60,216 nt of DNA from an uncultured Clostridia bacterium (GCA_944390975.1 CALXRX010000010.1:1-60216); one strand, 5' to 3'; positions 17,777-25,824 are shown, counted from the stretch's first letter. Notes: generated by a model not told the origin, from the letters alone. Translations and numbers: made by a program.

Positions 17777-18667
17777 TTAATCTACATACCAAGATGGAAT
17801 GAAATTGTTAAAATTATCAAGCCATTCAAGAGTAGTTTTCATCACTTTGTTTGAATATTCAACTTCTTCTTTTCCCAATGCTACTGCCACAGTAAAGGCA
17901 TTGATGCATTCTGCAACTAGATAAAAAGTATTAAGTTTCCAAAAATCATCTGGTACTTTACCATTAAAATAACTATGCAGTTGTCCTATTGAAAATTGCG
18001 TACTTACTTCTGCTGTTACCATTATACCTGTTAGTGCATAATATGGATCAACAAGTCCACTTCCTTGAAAATCAATTACATATAATTCGTTATTTGGAGA
18101 AATTACCATATTATCTGATTGAAAATCAGCGTGTAAAAGACACATAGGGCGATTGTTTAAACACGAAGTGTGTTTATCTAAAAATGCAAATAGCATTTCT
18201 TCTCCTACTAATTTTTCTCCACAAGATTTGTATGCTTTAATATATTTTGAAACTTTTTTACTGTAAATTTTTTCCCAATCTGATGAAGGTGGATAGTTTT
18301 CTACTTCCTGCATTTTTAACATCATTTGTCCTGCTTTCCAACCAAACTCATATTGTTCTTTTTCAGAAAGAGATGGTAATAATTCCTTTGCTTCTGTACC
18401 ATCAACCCAAGTTAATATTTGATAAACACTTTTTCCGTTATTACATATTCCAAAATATAATGGAATAGACATATTTATACCTACTGTTGCTATTTTTTTC
18501 ATAATATCAAATTCGCTTTTTTTATCTTCATACTCGGAAATATCAGAAACACGAAGTAATAATCGTTCTCCATTTTTTGTTTCTACATAATATTTTTTAT
18601 CACTAGACCAACCTTTATTTATAGGCTCTATTTTTGTAAAAATATCATAATTTTTTATATCTTTCAT
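17777..18667 (-). CDS. Aminoglycoside phosphotransferase-family kinase
   Basis: A 296-residue kinase of the APH/choline-kinase fold. The Brenner motif is intact in LLHADFQSDNMVISP (His, catalytic Asp, Asn), followed by the Mg-binding Asp in LYVIDFQGSG. The N-lobe shows GWSSDKKYYVE (nucleotide loop) and LLLRVSD (ATP-binding region). Relatives phosphorylate aminoglycosides, macrolides or small metabolites; the sequence does not match a known resistance enzyme that I can recall, so resistance is not claimed. It is cargo of IME1, leftward, with its own start at 18667. Confidence 0.8.
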   Translation of the reverse strand: MKDIKNYDIFTKIEPINKGWSSDKKYYVETKNGERLLLRVSDISEYEDKKSEFDIMKKIATVGINMSIPLYFGICNNGKSVYQILTWVDGTEAKELLPSLSEKEQYEFGWKAGQMMLKMQEVENYPPSSDWEKIYSKKVSKYIKAYKSCGEKLVGEEMLFAFLDKHTSCLNNRPMCLLHADFQSDNMVISPNNELYVIDFQGSGLVDPYYALTGIMVTAEVSTQFSIGQLHSYFNGKVPDDFWKLNTFYLVAECINAFTVAVALGKEEVEYSNKVMKTTLEWLDNFNNFIPSWYVD

Positions 18668-18779
18668 TTTTTATTCTCCACTACAACTTACTATTTTTTA
18701 CTATGATCATAGTATCATAAATAAGAGTAATTATCAATATAACTACTCTTGTTCAATTTTCTATTATACCCTTGCTAGA

Positions 18780-19124
18780 TTAGTATTTTTCATTCTTTAA
18801 TACTTCTAACATTAATTGCACACCATCACGAAATCCGTTTTTGTAAAATTTCTTATTATCATATGCAACTAAACAATTTTGCATATCGATATAACCCTCT
18901 AGTCTTTCTAAAATAAATTCTCGTGTATTGTTGAAATGTGGTGGTAAATTCTTTATTGCTGATAATAAATTATCATAGCTTATTGGATTTTGTTCATTTA
19001 TTTCTTTTATCTTTTCGTTATCAAGTGCAGTATGCTGATATAAACTATCTTCTCGTTCTTGATATATTTTTTCGATTAATGAATTATTAGCAAAATCTGA
19101 AATTTCTATTTTTCTATTCATCAT
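18780..19124 (-). CDS. DUF6809-like small helical protein
   Basis: About 114 residues from the ATG pair at 19124/19121, chosen because GAGGGG lies immediately upstream. The C-terminal FYKNGFRDGVQLMLEVL is typical of DUF6809 proteins found in clostridial mobile elements. The rest is predicted helical. Function unknown. An XRE regulator lies divergently at 19231. Confidence 0.65.
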   Translation of the reverse strand: MMNRKIEISDFANNSLIEKIYQEREDSLYQHTALDNEKIKEINEQNPISYDNLLSAIKNLPPHFNNTREFILERLEGYIDMQNCLVAYDNKKFYKNGFRDGVQLMLEVLKNEKY

Positions 19125-19230
19125 ATCCCCTCTTTCTTTCCATCTTATTATGACTCTCATAATATATTAACATGAATTCCATGATAATATCAATAAAATA
19201 TTAAAAAAATTGTAAAAAGGTGGAATTTAC

Positions 19231-19467
19231 ATGAATAAATATAAAAATAGAAGTAATATTTCTGGAAAAGTTATACATGATAGTAGGATCGAACATAATC
19301 TATCTCTTGAAAAACTATCTAATAAACTAGAATTAATGGGCGTAACTTTATATCCAAATGATCTTTATTTGATAGAAAAGGAACAAAGAATTGTAAAAGA
19401 TTTTGAACTAATGGCTATATGTAAAATTCTTGGAATTGATACTAAAAAGATAAAAGAAGAATTATAA
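19231..19467 (+). CDS. Small XRE-family regulator
   Basis: A 78-residue helix-turn-helix protein. SGKVIHDSRIEHNLSLEKLS, DLYLIEKEQRIVKDFE and LMAICKILGID fit a compact Cro/CI fold with recognition helix near residues 42-55. It faces away from the DUF6809-like gene and toward the leftward Spo0A-C-like gene. It probably controls one or both promoters in this part of IME1. Confidence 0.75.
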   Translation: MNKYKNRSNISGKVIHDSRIEHNLSLEKLSNKLELMGVTLYPNDLYLIEKEQRIVKDFELMAICKILGIDTKKIKEEL

Positions 19468-19482
19468 ATAACAGTTATTTTA

Positions 19483-19842
19483 TTATGAATTTACTTTCAC
19501 AACACGATAAATCTCTTCTATAATATTTTTATTAGTAAAATAATACTTATCATATTCAAAACCAAAGATTTTTTCAAAATTATTAATACATTTTTCTTCA
19601 ATTCTACTATTTAAAGTATAGGAAATATCATTTTTTACTTGTTTTGGAGTAATATTGCCATAAGTATTAGCAATATTTATATAAATATCTTCAATAGTAA
19701 AAATATCGCTATCAGACATTAACATTATTTGAATTGCTTTATTAATATATTTTGTGCCTCTATGACTTGTGTTTAATCCTATTGAACGGAGAATATTGAA
19801 TATAATTATAACTTGTTTTGAATTAATGGTAGATTGTTCCAT
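19483..19842 (-). CDS. Stand-alone Spo0A C-terminal-like DNA-binding protein
   Basis: A 119-residue protein that aligns along its length with the effector domain of the sporulation master regulator Spo0A. Seen are IIFNILRSIGLNTSHRGTKY (compare the Spo0A IIHEIGVPAHIKGYLYL region), INIANTYGNITPKQVKNDI (recognition helix region) and NFEKIFGF. There is no receiver domain, so it cannot be switched by phosphorylation. The start ATG 19842 has AAGGAGG upstream. It may regulate IME1, or interfere with Spo0A sites in the host; both are inference. Confidence 0.7.
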   Translation of the reverse strand: MEQSTINSKQVIIIFNILRSIGLNTSHRGTKYINKAIQIMLMSDSDIFTIEDIYINIANTYGNITPKQVKNDISYTLNSRIEEKCINNFEKIFGFEYDKYYFTNKNIIEEIYRVVKVNS

Positions 19843-19937
19843 TATATATCCTCCTTTCAAAAGTTACGAAATTGAAATCTCGAAATTCACATTACAATAT
19901 AAATATACTAATTTTATGTGAACAAATCAAAAAAATT

Positions 19938-19981
19938 AAATCTGCACTCTATGCAACATAAAATGCGTAGAGTGCAGATTT
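19938..19981. other. Long hairpin bordering the IME1 non-coding region
   Basis: AAATCTGCACTCTA (19938-19951) pairs with TAGAGTGCAGATTT (19968-19981). The stem extends by one U-G pair and GCA/TGC to an 8-base loop. Read leftward it is followed by a T-rich run and could terminate transcripts arriving from the right. Confidence 0.6.
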
Positions 19982-20067
19982 TAAAGTGAAAAATAATGAT
20001 TTATTTATTTCTTCTATACCCAAAAACAAAACTTTTCTTAGTTTTTATAAAATAATGCACATAGTGC

Positions 20068-20335
20068 ATAAAAAAGCACGGGAGAATAAGCAAACCCCCG
20101 CGTTTTGTGCTTTAAAGCTTAATCTTTAAAGCTATCATTAATATAAATTATTGCGATTAATTTATATTAACTAACTTAATTATATATTAATTTCTAGGTA
20201 TTTTCAAGTTTTTTACAAAAGTTGGGGGAATTAATCCCCCAAAAGCCGAATGGCTTTTTTGAAAGTAGTCTTTTAACCACCAGGGCATCCGACCACCATA
20301 ACACATTAGATGTTTCATTCGCTTATTCTCCCGTA
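20068..20335 (-). ncRNA. Candidate structured RNA closed by a 13-bp long-range pairing
   Basis: CGGGAGAATAAGC (20079-20091) and GCTTATTCTCCCG (20321-20333) are perfect complements enclosing about 230 nt. Inside are TTGGGGG/CCCCCAA (around 20222-20241), AAAGCC/GGCTTT (around 20242-20260), and TTAATATAAAT/ATTTATATTAA (around 20138-20170). Leftward, the domain ends in a T run after AAAGCAC/GTGCTTT. A minus-strand promoter (TTGAAT, 17 bases, TATAAT, about 20549-20520) lies upstream, with an intervening hairpin (TCCTAG/CTAGGA) at 20411-20431. No RNA family recognised. Confidence 0.5.
20187..20318 (-). CDS. Possible 43-aa ORF inside the structured region (doubtful)
   Basis: An ATG at 20318 follows a GGGAG that is itself one arm of the long-range stem. 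The peptide starts MKHLMCYGGRMPWW and ends KNLKIPRN. Several codons double as hairpin arms (GGGGGA...CCCCCA), which argues for RNA structure rather than protein. It also contains an in-frame CGG codon. It could be a leader peptide, but a chance ORF is as likely. Confidence 0.25.
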   Translation of the reverse strand: MKHLMCYGGRMPWWLKDYFQKSHSAFGGLIPPTFVKNLKIPRN

Positions 20336-20649
20336 AATAGAATTCTTTTAGTAAAAATTCAATGAATTATACGAGAAAATAAGCTAAGCTTAAATCTTGT
20401 ATAAAAAATCCTAGCAATCGCAATACTAGGACATTATCATTGAACGTCAAGCATTGCGCTTGCGGAACGGATTGATTAATTAAGATTTCAAAGCCATTCT
20501 TTTTACTATAAAGTTATGTTAATTATAACATATTTTTACGAACAATTCAATTACTCGCAATGTCATGCTTCTGCTAAGTTTTTGATTTGAAATAATAGTA
20601 AAAAAATGGTATAATTATATTGTATATGTTTATTAAAGGATGTGATCTT

Positions 20650-21363
20650 ATGGCAGAATTTAATAAAAAAGAGTTTGGAGAAAAATTAAAAAAATTCAGA
20701 AAAGATAAAGGGTTGAGTCAAGAAAACTTAGCAATGGCTATTGGAAAGAATGCCACAACAATTGGAAGATTTGAAAGTGGTAAACTTATTCCAAATGCAG
20801 AGCAGATATTTTTATTATGTAGAGAATTAGAAATTGGCGAAAATGACTTGTTTAATACTAGTAATAAAATACATCATAAAGAAAGTTCAAATCCTTTTGG
20901 AACTAATACACTATATATTTATTATAATGGATACTATCCAACCATTAAAAAGTTCGATAAATGTAAATTTAAAATAAATATTATTCAAAAATCAAATTAT
21001 TGTGAACTAGAATTTGTAGATTATAAAACGAATAAAGTATATATGACAGGTCATATTGAAGCAGATAATTTTATGGCTTTTTTTAAGTTTAATAATTATA
21101 AACCTACTAGTCCTCGATTAGAATGCACTCAGATAAATATAAATATAGCAAACGGAATGGATAAATTAATGAGAGGAGTTTTGTTTTGCACCAATGGAAA
21201 ATATGAAACAAGTAGTAGGAAATGTTTTATATCAAAAACTGATTTAGAATTTACAGACGAAATGTTAGAAAGTTTAAAAATAACTCAAGAAGAGTTTGAA
21301 AAAATGAAGAAAATAAATATATGTTACTTAGATATAGAGAATAAAGAAGATTTTGAAGAATAG
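20650..21363 (+). CDS. XRE-family regulator with C-terminal sensor-like domain
   Basis: A 237-residue protein from the ATG at 20650 (AAGGA upstream). Residues 5-65 form a classical helix-turn-helix (FGEKLKKFRKDKGLSQENLA, NATTIGRFESGKLIPNAEQI). The C-terminal 160 residues are an unrecognised alpha/beta domain with two Cys (CKFKIN, CELEFVD). It begins the rightward half of IME1 and is the likely master regulator of its excision and transfer genes. It is followed by its own terminator. Confidence 0.75.
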   Translation: MAEFNKKEFGEKLKKFRKDKGLSQENLAMAIGKNATTIGRFESGKLIPNAEQIFLLCRELEIGENDLFNTSNKIHHKESSNPFGTNTLYIYYNGYYPTIKKFDKCKFKINIIQKSNYCELEFVDYKTNKVYMTGHIEADNFMAFFKFNNYKPTSPRLECTQININIANGMDKLMRGVLFCTNGKYETSSRKCFISKTDLEFTDEMLESLKITQEEFEKMKKINICYLDIENKEDFEE

Positions 21364-21370
21364 AAGAATA

Positions 21371-21413
21371 AAAACAATAAATTTTTGTAAAGACTACATT
21401 AATTTATTGTTTT
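21371..21413 (+). terminator. Terminator after the IME1 XRE regulator
   Basis: AAAACAATAAATT (21371-21383) pairs with AATTTATTGTTTT (21401-21413), followed by T residues. Confidence 0.75.
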
Positions 21414-21464
21414 TTTTATTGTAACGTATAAAGAATTCTATAATTCTTAAAACATTGAATAATT

Positions 21465-21500
21465 ATACACTTTCATAGATTTTTGAAAGTGTATTTTTTC
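21465..21500 (+). terminator. Second terminator hairpin
   Basis: ATACACTTTCA (21465-21475) pairs with TGAAAGTGTAT (21484-21494), loop 8, then TTTTTT. No gene lies between it and the first terminator, so it may insulate the integrase operon or end a short RNA. Confidence 0.65.
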
Positions 21501-21608
21501 AGCTTTTTTGTTTCTAATTTGTTATTTCTATCTATTATTTGAATTTATTATGTTTTTATAAATTGAATGATCACACCGTGCTATTATTAAGCCAAGCTTA
21601 AGCTATAA

Positions 21609-21624
21609 AGATTATCGATAATCT
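21609..21624. promoter_or_regulatory. 16-bp palindrome, probable operator
   Basis: AGATTATCGATAATCT is a perfect palindrome 25 bases before the first gene of the integrase operon. The size and place suit the operator of a dimeric XRE repressor, such as the product of 20650-21363. Confidence 0.45.
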
Positions 21625-21648
21625 ACATGAATTGAAGGAGATTAGAAA

Positions 21649-21888
21649 ATGAAAAGATTTTTAAGAGCAATAACCAAAAAAGATTTAAAAAAATCTGATA
21701 ATTTGTTTACCAAAGATACAATGAGTTTAGACGATGGAAAAAAGATACAATATTTTGATAATTATTCTTATCAAACTTTTTTAAGAAAATTAAGTAATGA
21801 AAGTAGTGGAAAAGATGAAAAAAAGCGAAATCGTAGTCATCTACAAAGATCCAGGAAAAACGCCAATACTAAAAAAAATAAAAAATGA
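21649..21888 (+). CDS. Small basic protein of the IME1 integration operon
   Basis: A 79-residue, Lys/Arg-rich protein (MKRFLRAITKKDLKKSDNLF at the start, very basic tail). GAAGGAG lies 8 bases before its ATG. It overlaps the next gene by 74 bases in another frame, suggesting translational coupling or an over-long end. No family recognised. Confidence 0.5.
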   Translation: MKRFLRAITKKDLKKSDNLFTKDTMSLDDGKKIQYFDNYSYQTFLRKLSNESSGKDEKKRNRSHLQRSRKNANTKKNKK

Positions 21889-22330
21889 TATAAGTGAATT
21901 TGAGAAAATACTTGGTGGAAATATTAATATAATTCCGTATGAAAGTATCATTATTGTTTGTAAGGAAAATCGAAAGAATTTAATGCCTAACATATATATT
22001 AATACAAAATTTCTAAGACTTGGCGAAACTATAAGAGGAACTATTATTATGGCTTCTAGAGAGGAACAAAATTTTAAAACACTAACAAAAGAACAAGCTA
22101 TTGAATATATAGAATTTTTGAAAAATGCAAGTTTCCATTATGACGAAACAATTCAAAAGAAAACAACAAATAATAAAAACTATACTAAAGGACTCGAAAG
22201 AGAAATATATTCGAATAGTAATAAAGAAAGGTATATTGATAATAAAGAATGTGAAAGAGACGAAGTTCTACATATGATTTTAGCAATTCAAACAATAATT
22301 TTAAAATTCATTAGAAGTAATAAAAATTAA
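21815..22330 (+). CDS. DUF3846-like protein
   Basis: A 171-residue protein. The start, IVVIYKDPGKTPILKKI, then LGGNINIIPYESIIIVCKEN, and GTIIMA match the small beta-rich DUF3846 domain common on conjugative and mobilizable elements. The C-terminal 70 residues are a helical extension. I start at ATG 21815, which has GTGGAAAAG just upstream; the longer in-frame start has no site. Function unknown. Confidence 0.65.
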   Translation: MKKSEIVVIYKDPGKTPILKKIKNDISEFEKILGGNINIIPYESIIIVCKENRKNLMPNIYINTKFLRLGETIRGTIIMASREEQNFKTLTKEQAIEYIEFLKNASFHYDETIQKKTTNNKNYTKGLEREIYSNSNKERYIDNKECERDEVLHMILAIQTIILKFIRSNKN

Positions 22331-22349
22331 AATGAAAGGTTTAATTAAA

Positions 22350-22658
22350 ATGGAAGAATTTAATAATCTGACTAAAGAAGTTTTTAATGGAATTCAGAGT
22401 ACTGAAGTGAAAAATATAGTAATTGAAACTAAAGAAATCCTGACACCAGAACAAAGAATGGCAATAGACACGATAAGAAGAGTAAAGAATCCATTTGTAA
22501 TGATAGGCGTTAAAGATGTAATGAAAGATTTAAAAGTATGCGAAACTGTTGCATATAGAATTTTTAGAAGAGAGGATTTTCCTTCAATTAATATAGGAAA
22601 GAATAATCAAGTAATGCTACTTGCTTATCTAATATGGAAAATGAACAAACGTACTTAG
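22350..22658 (+). CDS. Excisionase/helix-turn-helix-like protein
   Basis: About 102 residues. The C-terminal half (VMIGVKDVMKDLKVCETVAY, RREDFPSINIG, VMLLAYLIWKMNK) looks like a MerR/excisionase-type winged helix. It lies directly before the integrase, the usual place for a recombination directionality factor. The ATG at 22350 has AAAGG upstream; an in-frame ATG at 22332 is the alternative. Confidence 0.65.
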   Translation: MEEFNNLTKEVFNGIQSTEVKNIVIETKEILTPEQRMAIDTIRRVKNPFVMIGVKDVMKDLKVCETVAYRIFRREDFPSINIGKNNQVMLLAYLIWKMNKRT

Positions 22659-22661
22659 GGG

Positions 22662-23885
22662 GTGATCATTATAGCTAAAACGAAGAAAGAAAAAAACGGA
22701 AGTGTTTATTATGATAAGAAAGATAAAAGATGGAGATGTATTTATTACATTTATTCTAAAGATAATTCAGCAGAAACACGTAAAGCCAAATCTTTTCCAA
22801 CAGAAAAAGAAGCACAAGACTTCTTGACAAGTATTCAATATCAAAAAGGAAACGACTTATTTATTAAGAACAATGGTATTCCACTAAATCAACTTATGAG
22901 AGAAAATGCTAAGAAAAAATTAGACTTGAATTTAATTGGAGAACGAACTTATGCAAGAATAATAGAAACAATAAAAACTATTGAAAAAACTCCTGTATCT
23001 AAGAAAAATATAAGTGACATTGATAGCAATGAAATACAAAGTTACTTGAATACTTTAAAAAATTATAGCAATTCTACCATAAAGAAAATAAAAGAACAAT
23101 TTTCACAAGCATTTAAAGAGTCTATTAATAAAGGTTATATAGTAAGAAATCCAATGAATGATGTTATAAGACCAAAAAGCACTCAAAAACGAAAAACAGT
23201 TAGAGCATTAGAAATTGAAGAACAACAGAAAGTAACTGATTATTTAATGAATGCCCCTATTACGAATGCCCCCTATAAAGTTGCTTATTTAATTCAAATG
23301 TATTTGGGGTTACGTATAGGCGAAGTATTAGCTTTAAGAAACACAGATATAAACTTACACAGAAATTTAATTTCAGTAACGAAAACTTTATCAACTGATA
23401 AAGATCATAAAGTTATAATGAAATATCTACCTAAAACTTATGGAGGAATTAGAGAAATACCTATTCCAATTTTTATAAGAAATGAAATCATAAATCAAAT
23501 GAGGTTAGCAGAAAATAATAAGGATAAACAACTATTTTTAAGCCCTAAGGGAAATTATGTAAGACCTAACAATGCTAATAGAAAACTAAAAGAACTATTA
23601 GAAAAAATGGATATAACAGATATAACGTCACATAGCTTACGTCATACTTATGGGACAAGATGTATAGAGGCTGGAATGAGGGCTGTTGCACTTCAAAGAT
23701 TAATGGGACATACTGATATCGCTATAACTTTAAACACTTATACCTCTGTATTTAATAAATACAAGGAAGCAGAACTTGAAAAAGTTAATGATTATTACAT
23801 GAACAATGAAATTGTAAATGTTGATAATTTACTAAAAGAAAACTCGAAATTATTAGAAAGTAAGGGAGAAAAAGAAATTGAATAA
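22662..23885 (+). CDS. Tyrosine recombinase (IME1 integrase)
   Basis: About 407 residues. An AP2-like arm-binding domain (VYYDKKDKRWRCIYYIYSKD) is followed by a core-binding domain and a catalytic domain with GLRIGEVLALR (Arg), HSLRHTYGTR (His-x-x-Arg), LMGHTDIAITLNTY (His and nucleophile Tyr). All key residues are present. The start is odd: the only early GTG (22662) is inside GGGGGTGATC, a near-perfect anti-Shine-Dalgarno match. The true start may instead be the ATT or ATA seven to ten bases on, a weak start that would keep levels low. Confidence 0.93.
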   Translation: MIIIAKTKKEKNGSVYYDKKDKRWRCIYYIYSKDNSAETRKAKSFPTEKEAQDFLTSIQYQKGNDLFIKNNGIPLNQLMRENAKKKLDLNLIGERTYARIIETIKTIEKTPVSKKNISDIDSNEIQSYLNTLKNYSNSTIKKIKEQFSQAFKESINKGYIVRNPMNDVIRPKSTQKRKTVRALEIEEQQKVTDYLMNAPITNAPYKVAYLIQMYLGLRIGEVLALRNTDINLHRNLISVTKTLSTDKDHKVIMKYLPKTYGGIREIPIPIFIRNEIINQMRLAENNKDKQLFLSPKGNYVRPNNANRKLKELLEKMDITDITSHSLRHTYGTRCIEAGMRAVALQRLMGHTDIAITLNTYTSVFNKYKEAELEKVNDYYMNNEIVNVDNLLKENSKLLESKGEKEIE

Positions 23886-24141
23886 AAGTTATATTCAAAA
23901 AAGAATTAAAGGTCTAAATGAGTTTATGTTGTCTGATAGTGATAAAGAATTATTATTGTTAAAAATTTCAAATGATTATACATATAATAAGGCTGTTGCA
24001 ATTATTAATAAGAATTGTGATAAAAGAGAATGGTATTCTATTGATGATAAGAATTGTTTTAAAACTTGGGCTGAAATAGACGCCTTTATAGATGGAATTT
24101 GTAAAGGGAAAAGTACTAGTTTTGATAAAGACGAAAGATAA
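23878..24141 (+). CDS. Small protein overlapping the IME1 integrase end
   Basis: An 87-residue protein starting at a TTG that overlaps the integrase stop by 8 bases, with GGGAG upstream, so it is translationally coupled. It is helical and charged (SYIQKRIKGLNEFMLSDSDK, then KTWAEIDAFIDGICKGK). No family recognised. Its place suggests an integration or maintenance accessory. Confidence 0.55.
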   Translation: MNKSYIQKRIKGLNEFMLSDSDKELLLLKISNDYTYNKAVAIINKNCDKREWYSIDDKNCFKTWAEIDAFIDGICKGKSTSFDKDER

Positions 24142-24147
24142 AGATAA

Positions 24148-24189
24148 ATTTGTAAAAATGATTAAATTTTTTTAATCATTTTTACAAAT
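24148..24189 (+). terminator. Terminator of the IME1 integrase operon
   Basis: A perfect 19-bp stem (24148-24166 with 24171-24189) and T4 loop, with arms ATTTGTAAAAATGATTAAA. Confidence 0.8.
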
Positions 24190-24224
24190 GAAGTGGAAGG
24201 GTTTGGGAAACCGACAGAGGTTTC

Positions 24225-24324
24225 CCTATACAAGATTTTTTATAATAATTAATTTATATAATTATATTCTATTTATTAATATTGGATAAATATTAATAAA
24301 TAATCTTAAAAAATCTTGTATAGG
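24225..24324. repeat. 18-bp inverted repeat enclosing an AT-rich hairpin core
   Basis: CCTATACAAGATTTTTTA (24225-24242) is the exact complement of 24307-24324. Between them is a nested stem, ATTTATTAATATT with ATATTAATAAAT. A GGGAAACC/GGTTTCCC hairpin lies just left and an AAGGGGA/TCCCCTT hairpin just right. The AT-rich cruciform next to oriT could be a replication or transfer-termination site. Confidence 0.6.
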
Positions 24325-24357
24325 GGTTTATTAAGGGGATTTTCCCCTTAATCATAC

Positions 24358-24389
24358 AGAACATTTTTAATGTTCTAGTATGTTAGAAC
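24358..24389 (+). promoter_or_regulatory. oriT of IME1 (MobV type)
   Basis: A hairpin AGAACATT/AATGTTCT (24358-24365, 24369-24376) is followed at once by TAGTATG|TTAGA. This matches the layout of MobV origins (for example pMV158: hairpin, then TAGTGTG|TTA), with the predicted nick after 24382. It lies 100 bases before the relaxase gene, and the same motif recurs in IME2. Confidence 0.75.
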
Positions 24390-24482
24390 ACTTTAAAAGT
24401 AGTGTTTATCAAGCGTGAATAAAGAGAAGTATAATATAAGTATGGCTACGGAGCATTGCTAAAAATAGAAAAGGAGTAAAAA

Positions 24483-25457
24483 GTGAGTTATGCAATAATT
24501 AGAAATACTAATTATAAAATGAAAAATTTGGCAGGGATATATAGGCATAATGAAAGAAAAAATACCAATTATTCTAATAAAGATATAAATAGGCAAAAAT
24601 CTAAATTAAACTATTCAATAAAAACACCATACTCTACCTATGAAAAAATTTTTAGAGATTTAAAAAGTAAATATAATTTAAAAGGTATGATTAAAAAAGT
24701 AAGTAATGTGATGTGTGAATTTATTATTACATCGGATAAAGAATTTTTTGAAAGTATTGGAGAAGAAGAAACAAAACGATACTTTCAAACAGCTTATAAA
24801 TTTGTAGCAAATTATAATAATCTTGGAGAAGACTTTATTGTATCTGCAAAAGTACATCTTGATGAAAGCACACCTCATTTACATATCGTTTTTATTCCAG
24901 TTGTTTATAAAAAGGATAAAAACGGAAACAAAATAAGTAAAATTGCCTGTTCAGAATATTGGAAAGGTAAAGACAGTTATAGAAAGCTACAAGATAATTT
25001 TTACTCATATATGACAAAAAGTGGTTTTAATTTAGAACGTGGTAATAAAGAAGAAAATGAACATATCCCAATAGAAAAGTTAAAAAAGATTACTAATTAT
25101 GAAGTTCAAGAAATGTTTAAAGAAACATCACATACTGAACAAGAAAAAATAACAAATGATCTTGCTATTATAAGAGAAGATTATAAACGAGTAATCCATA
25201 AATTTAATACTTTAGCTAGTCGTTATACAAGGGTTAAGAACATAGTCGAAGAAACAATGAATAAAGCTGAAAAAATGCAAGAAGAAAATTTAGAATTAAA
25301 GCAAGAAAATCAAAGATTAAAAACTGAAAATTCGAGATTAAAAAACTATATAGATAAAACTTTTGAGTATGTTAGTTTGCTATTTGACTTTTCAAAAGAT
25401 ACTCTAAAAAGACTAGTAACTTCTTTTATAGAAGAATTAAAATCAAAAGACAGATAA
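24483..25457 (+). CDS. MobV-family relaxase (IME1)
   Basis: A 324-residue plasmid-mobilization relaxase that nicks oriT and pilots single-stranded DNA. The N-terminus SYAIIRNTNYKMKNLAGIY, the NYSNKDI segment and the metal-binding HLDESTPHLHIVFIP match MobM/Pre proteins. Residues 210-300 are coiled-coil. It is shorter than MobM (494 aa), having lost much of the C-terminal tail. The start is GTG with AAAAGGAG upstream. No coupling protein is in the element. Confidence 0.92.
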   Translation: MSYAIIRNTNYKMKNLAGIYRHNERKNTNYSNKDINRQKSKLNYSIKTPYSTYEKIFRDLKSKYNLKGMIKKVSNVMCEFIITSDKEFFESIGEEETKRYFQTAYKFVANYNNLGEDFIVSAKVHLDESTPHLHIVFIPVVYKKDKNGNKISKIACSEYWKGKDSYRKLQDNFYSYMTKSGFNLERGNKEENEHIPIEKLKKITNYEVQEMFKETSHTEQEKITNDLAIIREDYKRVIHKFNTLASRYTRVKNIVEETMNKAEKMQEENLELKQENQRLKTENSRLKNYIDKTFEYVSLLFDFSKDTLKRLVTSFIEELKSKDR

Positions 25458-25488
25458 GGTTGTAATTAACTTTACAACCTTATTTTTT
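25456..25488 (+). terminator. Terminator of the IME1 relaxase
   Basis: AAGGTTGTAA (25456-25465) pairs with TTACAACCTT (25472-25481), followed by ATTTTTT; the stem overlaps the stop codon. Confidence 0.8.
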
Positions 25489-25570
25489 CTTTCAAAATAA
25501 AAACATTAAAAAATAATAAATAATGTTTATTTTATTAGTATTACATAGGTTATTTAACTTTTAATTTATC

Positions 25571-25824
25571 CGTGCACGAAATCAGTTTTATAAAATCTTG
25601 TACATGCTGATATTAAAGGAATACAAGGATTATTTTTTCGTGCAAATTGTCCGTGCATATTCCGTGCAGAAACATAAAAATAATGAATAATGGCAAAAAA
25701 TTTTGAAAATAGGTTGAATCATGAAAAATCTTAAAAGTCAGTATTTTCAATACTTACAAATACTTTTGAATAAAAATAAAAAAAGCTGAAATTGGTTAAA
25801 ATTTCAACTTTTTGGTGCAGATGG
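25571..25824. repeat. Right end of IME1: arm sites plus 104-bp boundary repeat
   Basis: CGTGCA occurs at 25571, 25639, 25652 and 25663. The stretch 25721-25824 is identical to 17518-17621. It includes a hairpin AGCTGAAATT/AATTTCAACT that would serve as the tRNA-Leu terminator and ends inside the tRNA 3' sequence. Confidence 0.75.

Larger units (their letters stand above)
17622..25824. mobile_element. IME1: integrative mobilizable element in the tRNA-Leu locus (~8.2 kb)
   Basis: It is bounded by the 104-bp direct repeats 17518-17621 and 25721-25824, whose offset is 8203 bp. Inside are a tyrosine integrase, an excisionase-like gene, an oriT and a MobV relaxase. XRE regulators, a DUF3846-like gene and cargo (phosphotransferase, DUF6809-like, Spo0A-C-like) complete it. 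Arm-type CGTGCA motifs occur near both ends (17675, 17686; 25571, 25639, 25652, 25663). No secretion genes are present, so transfer would need a helper. The exact core cannot be set without the empty site. Confidence 0.8.

Noticed and set aside
17777-18667. Naming the IME1 kinase as an aminoglycoside resistance gene
   Set aside because: Only family motifs are recognisable; no specific match to a known resistance enzyme can be supported.
19938-19981. A second type I toxin-antitoxin in IME1
   Set aside because: A good hairpin is present, but no short hydrophobic ORF with a ribosome binding site and no repeat-based antisense pairing were found.
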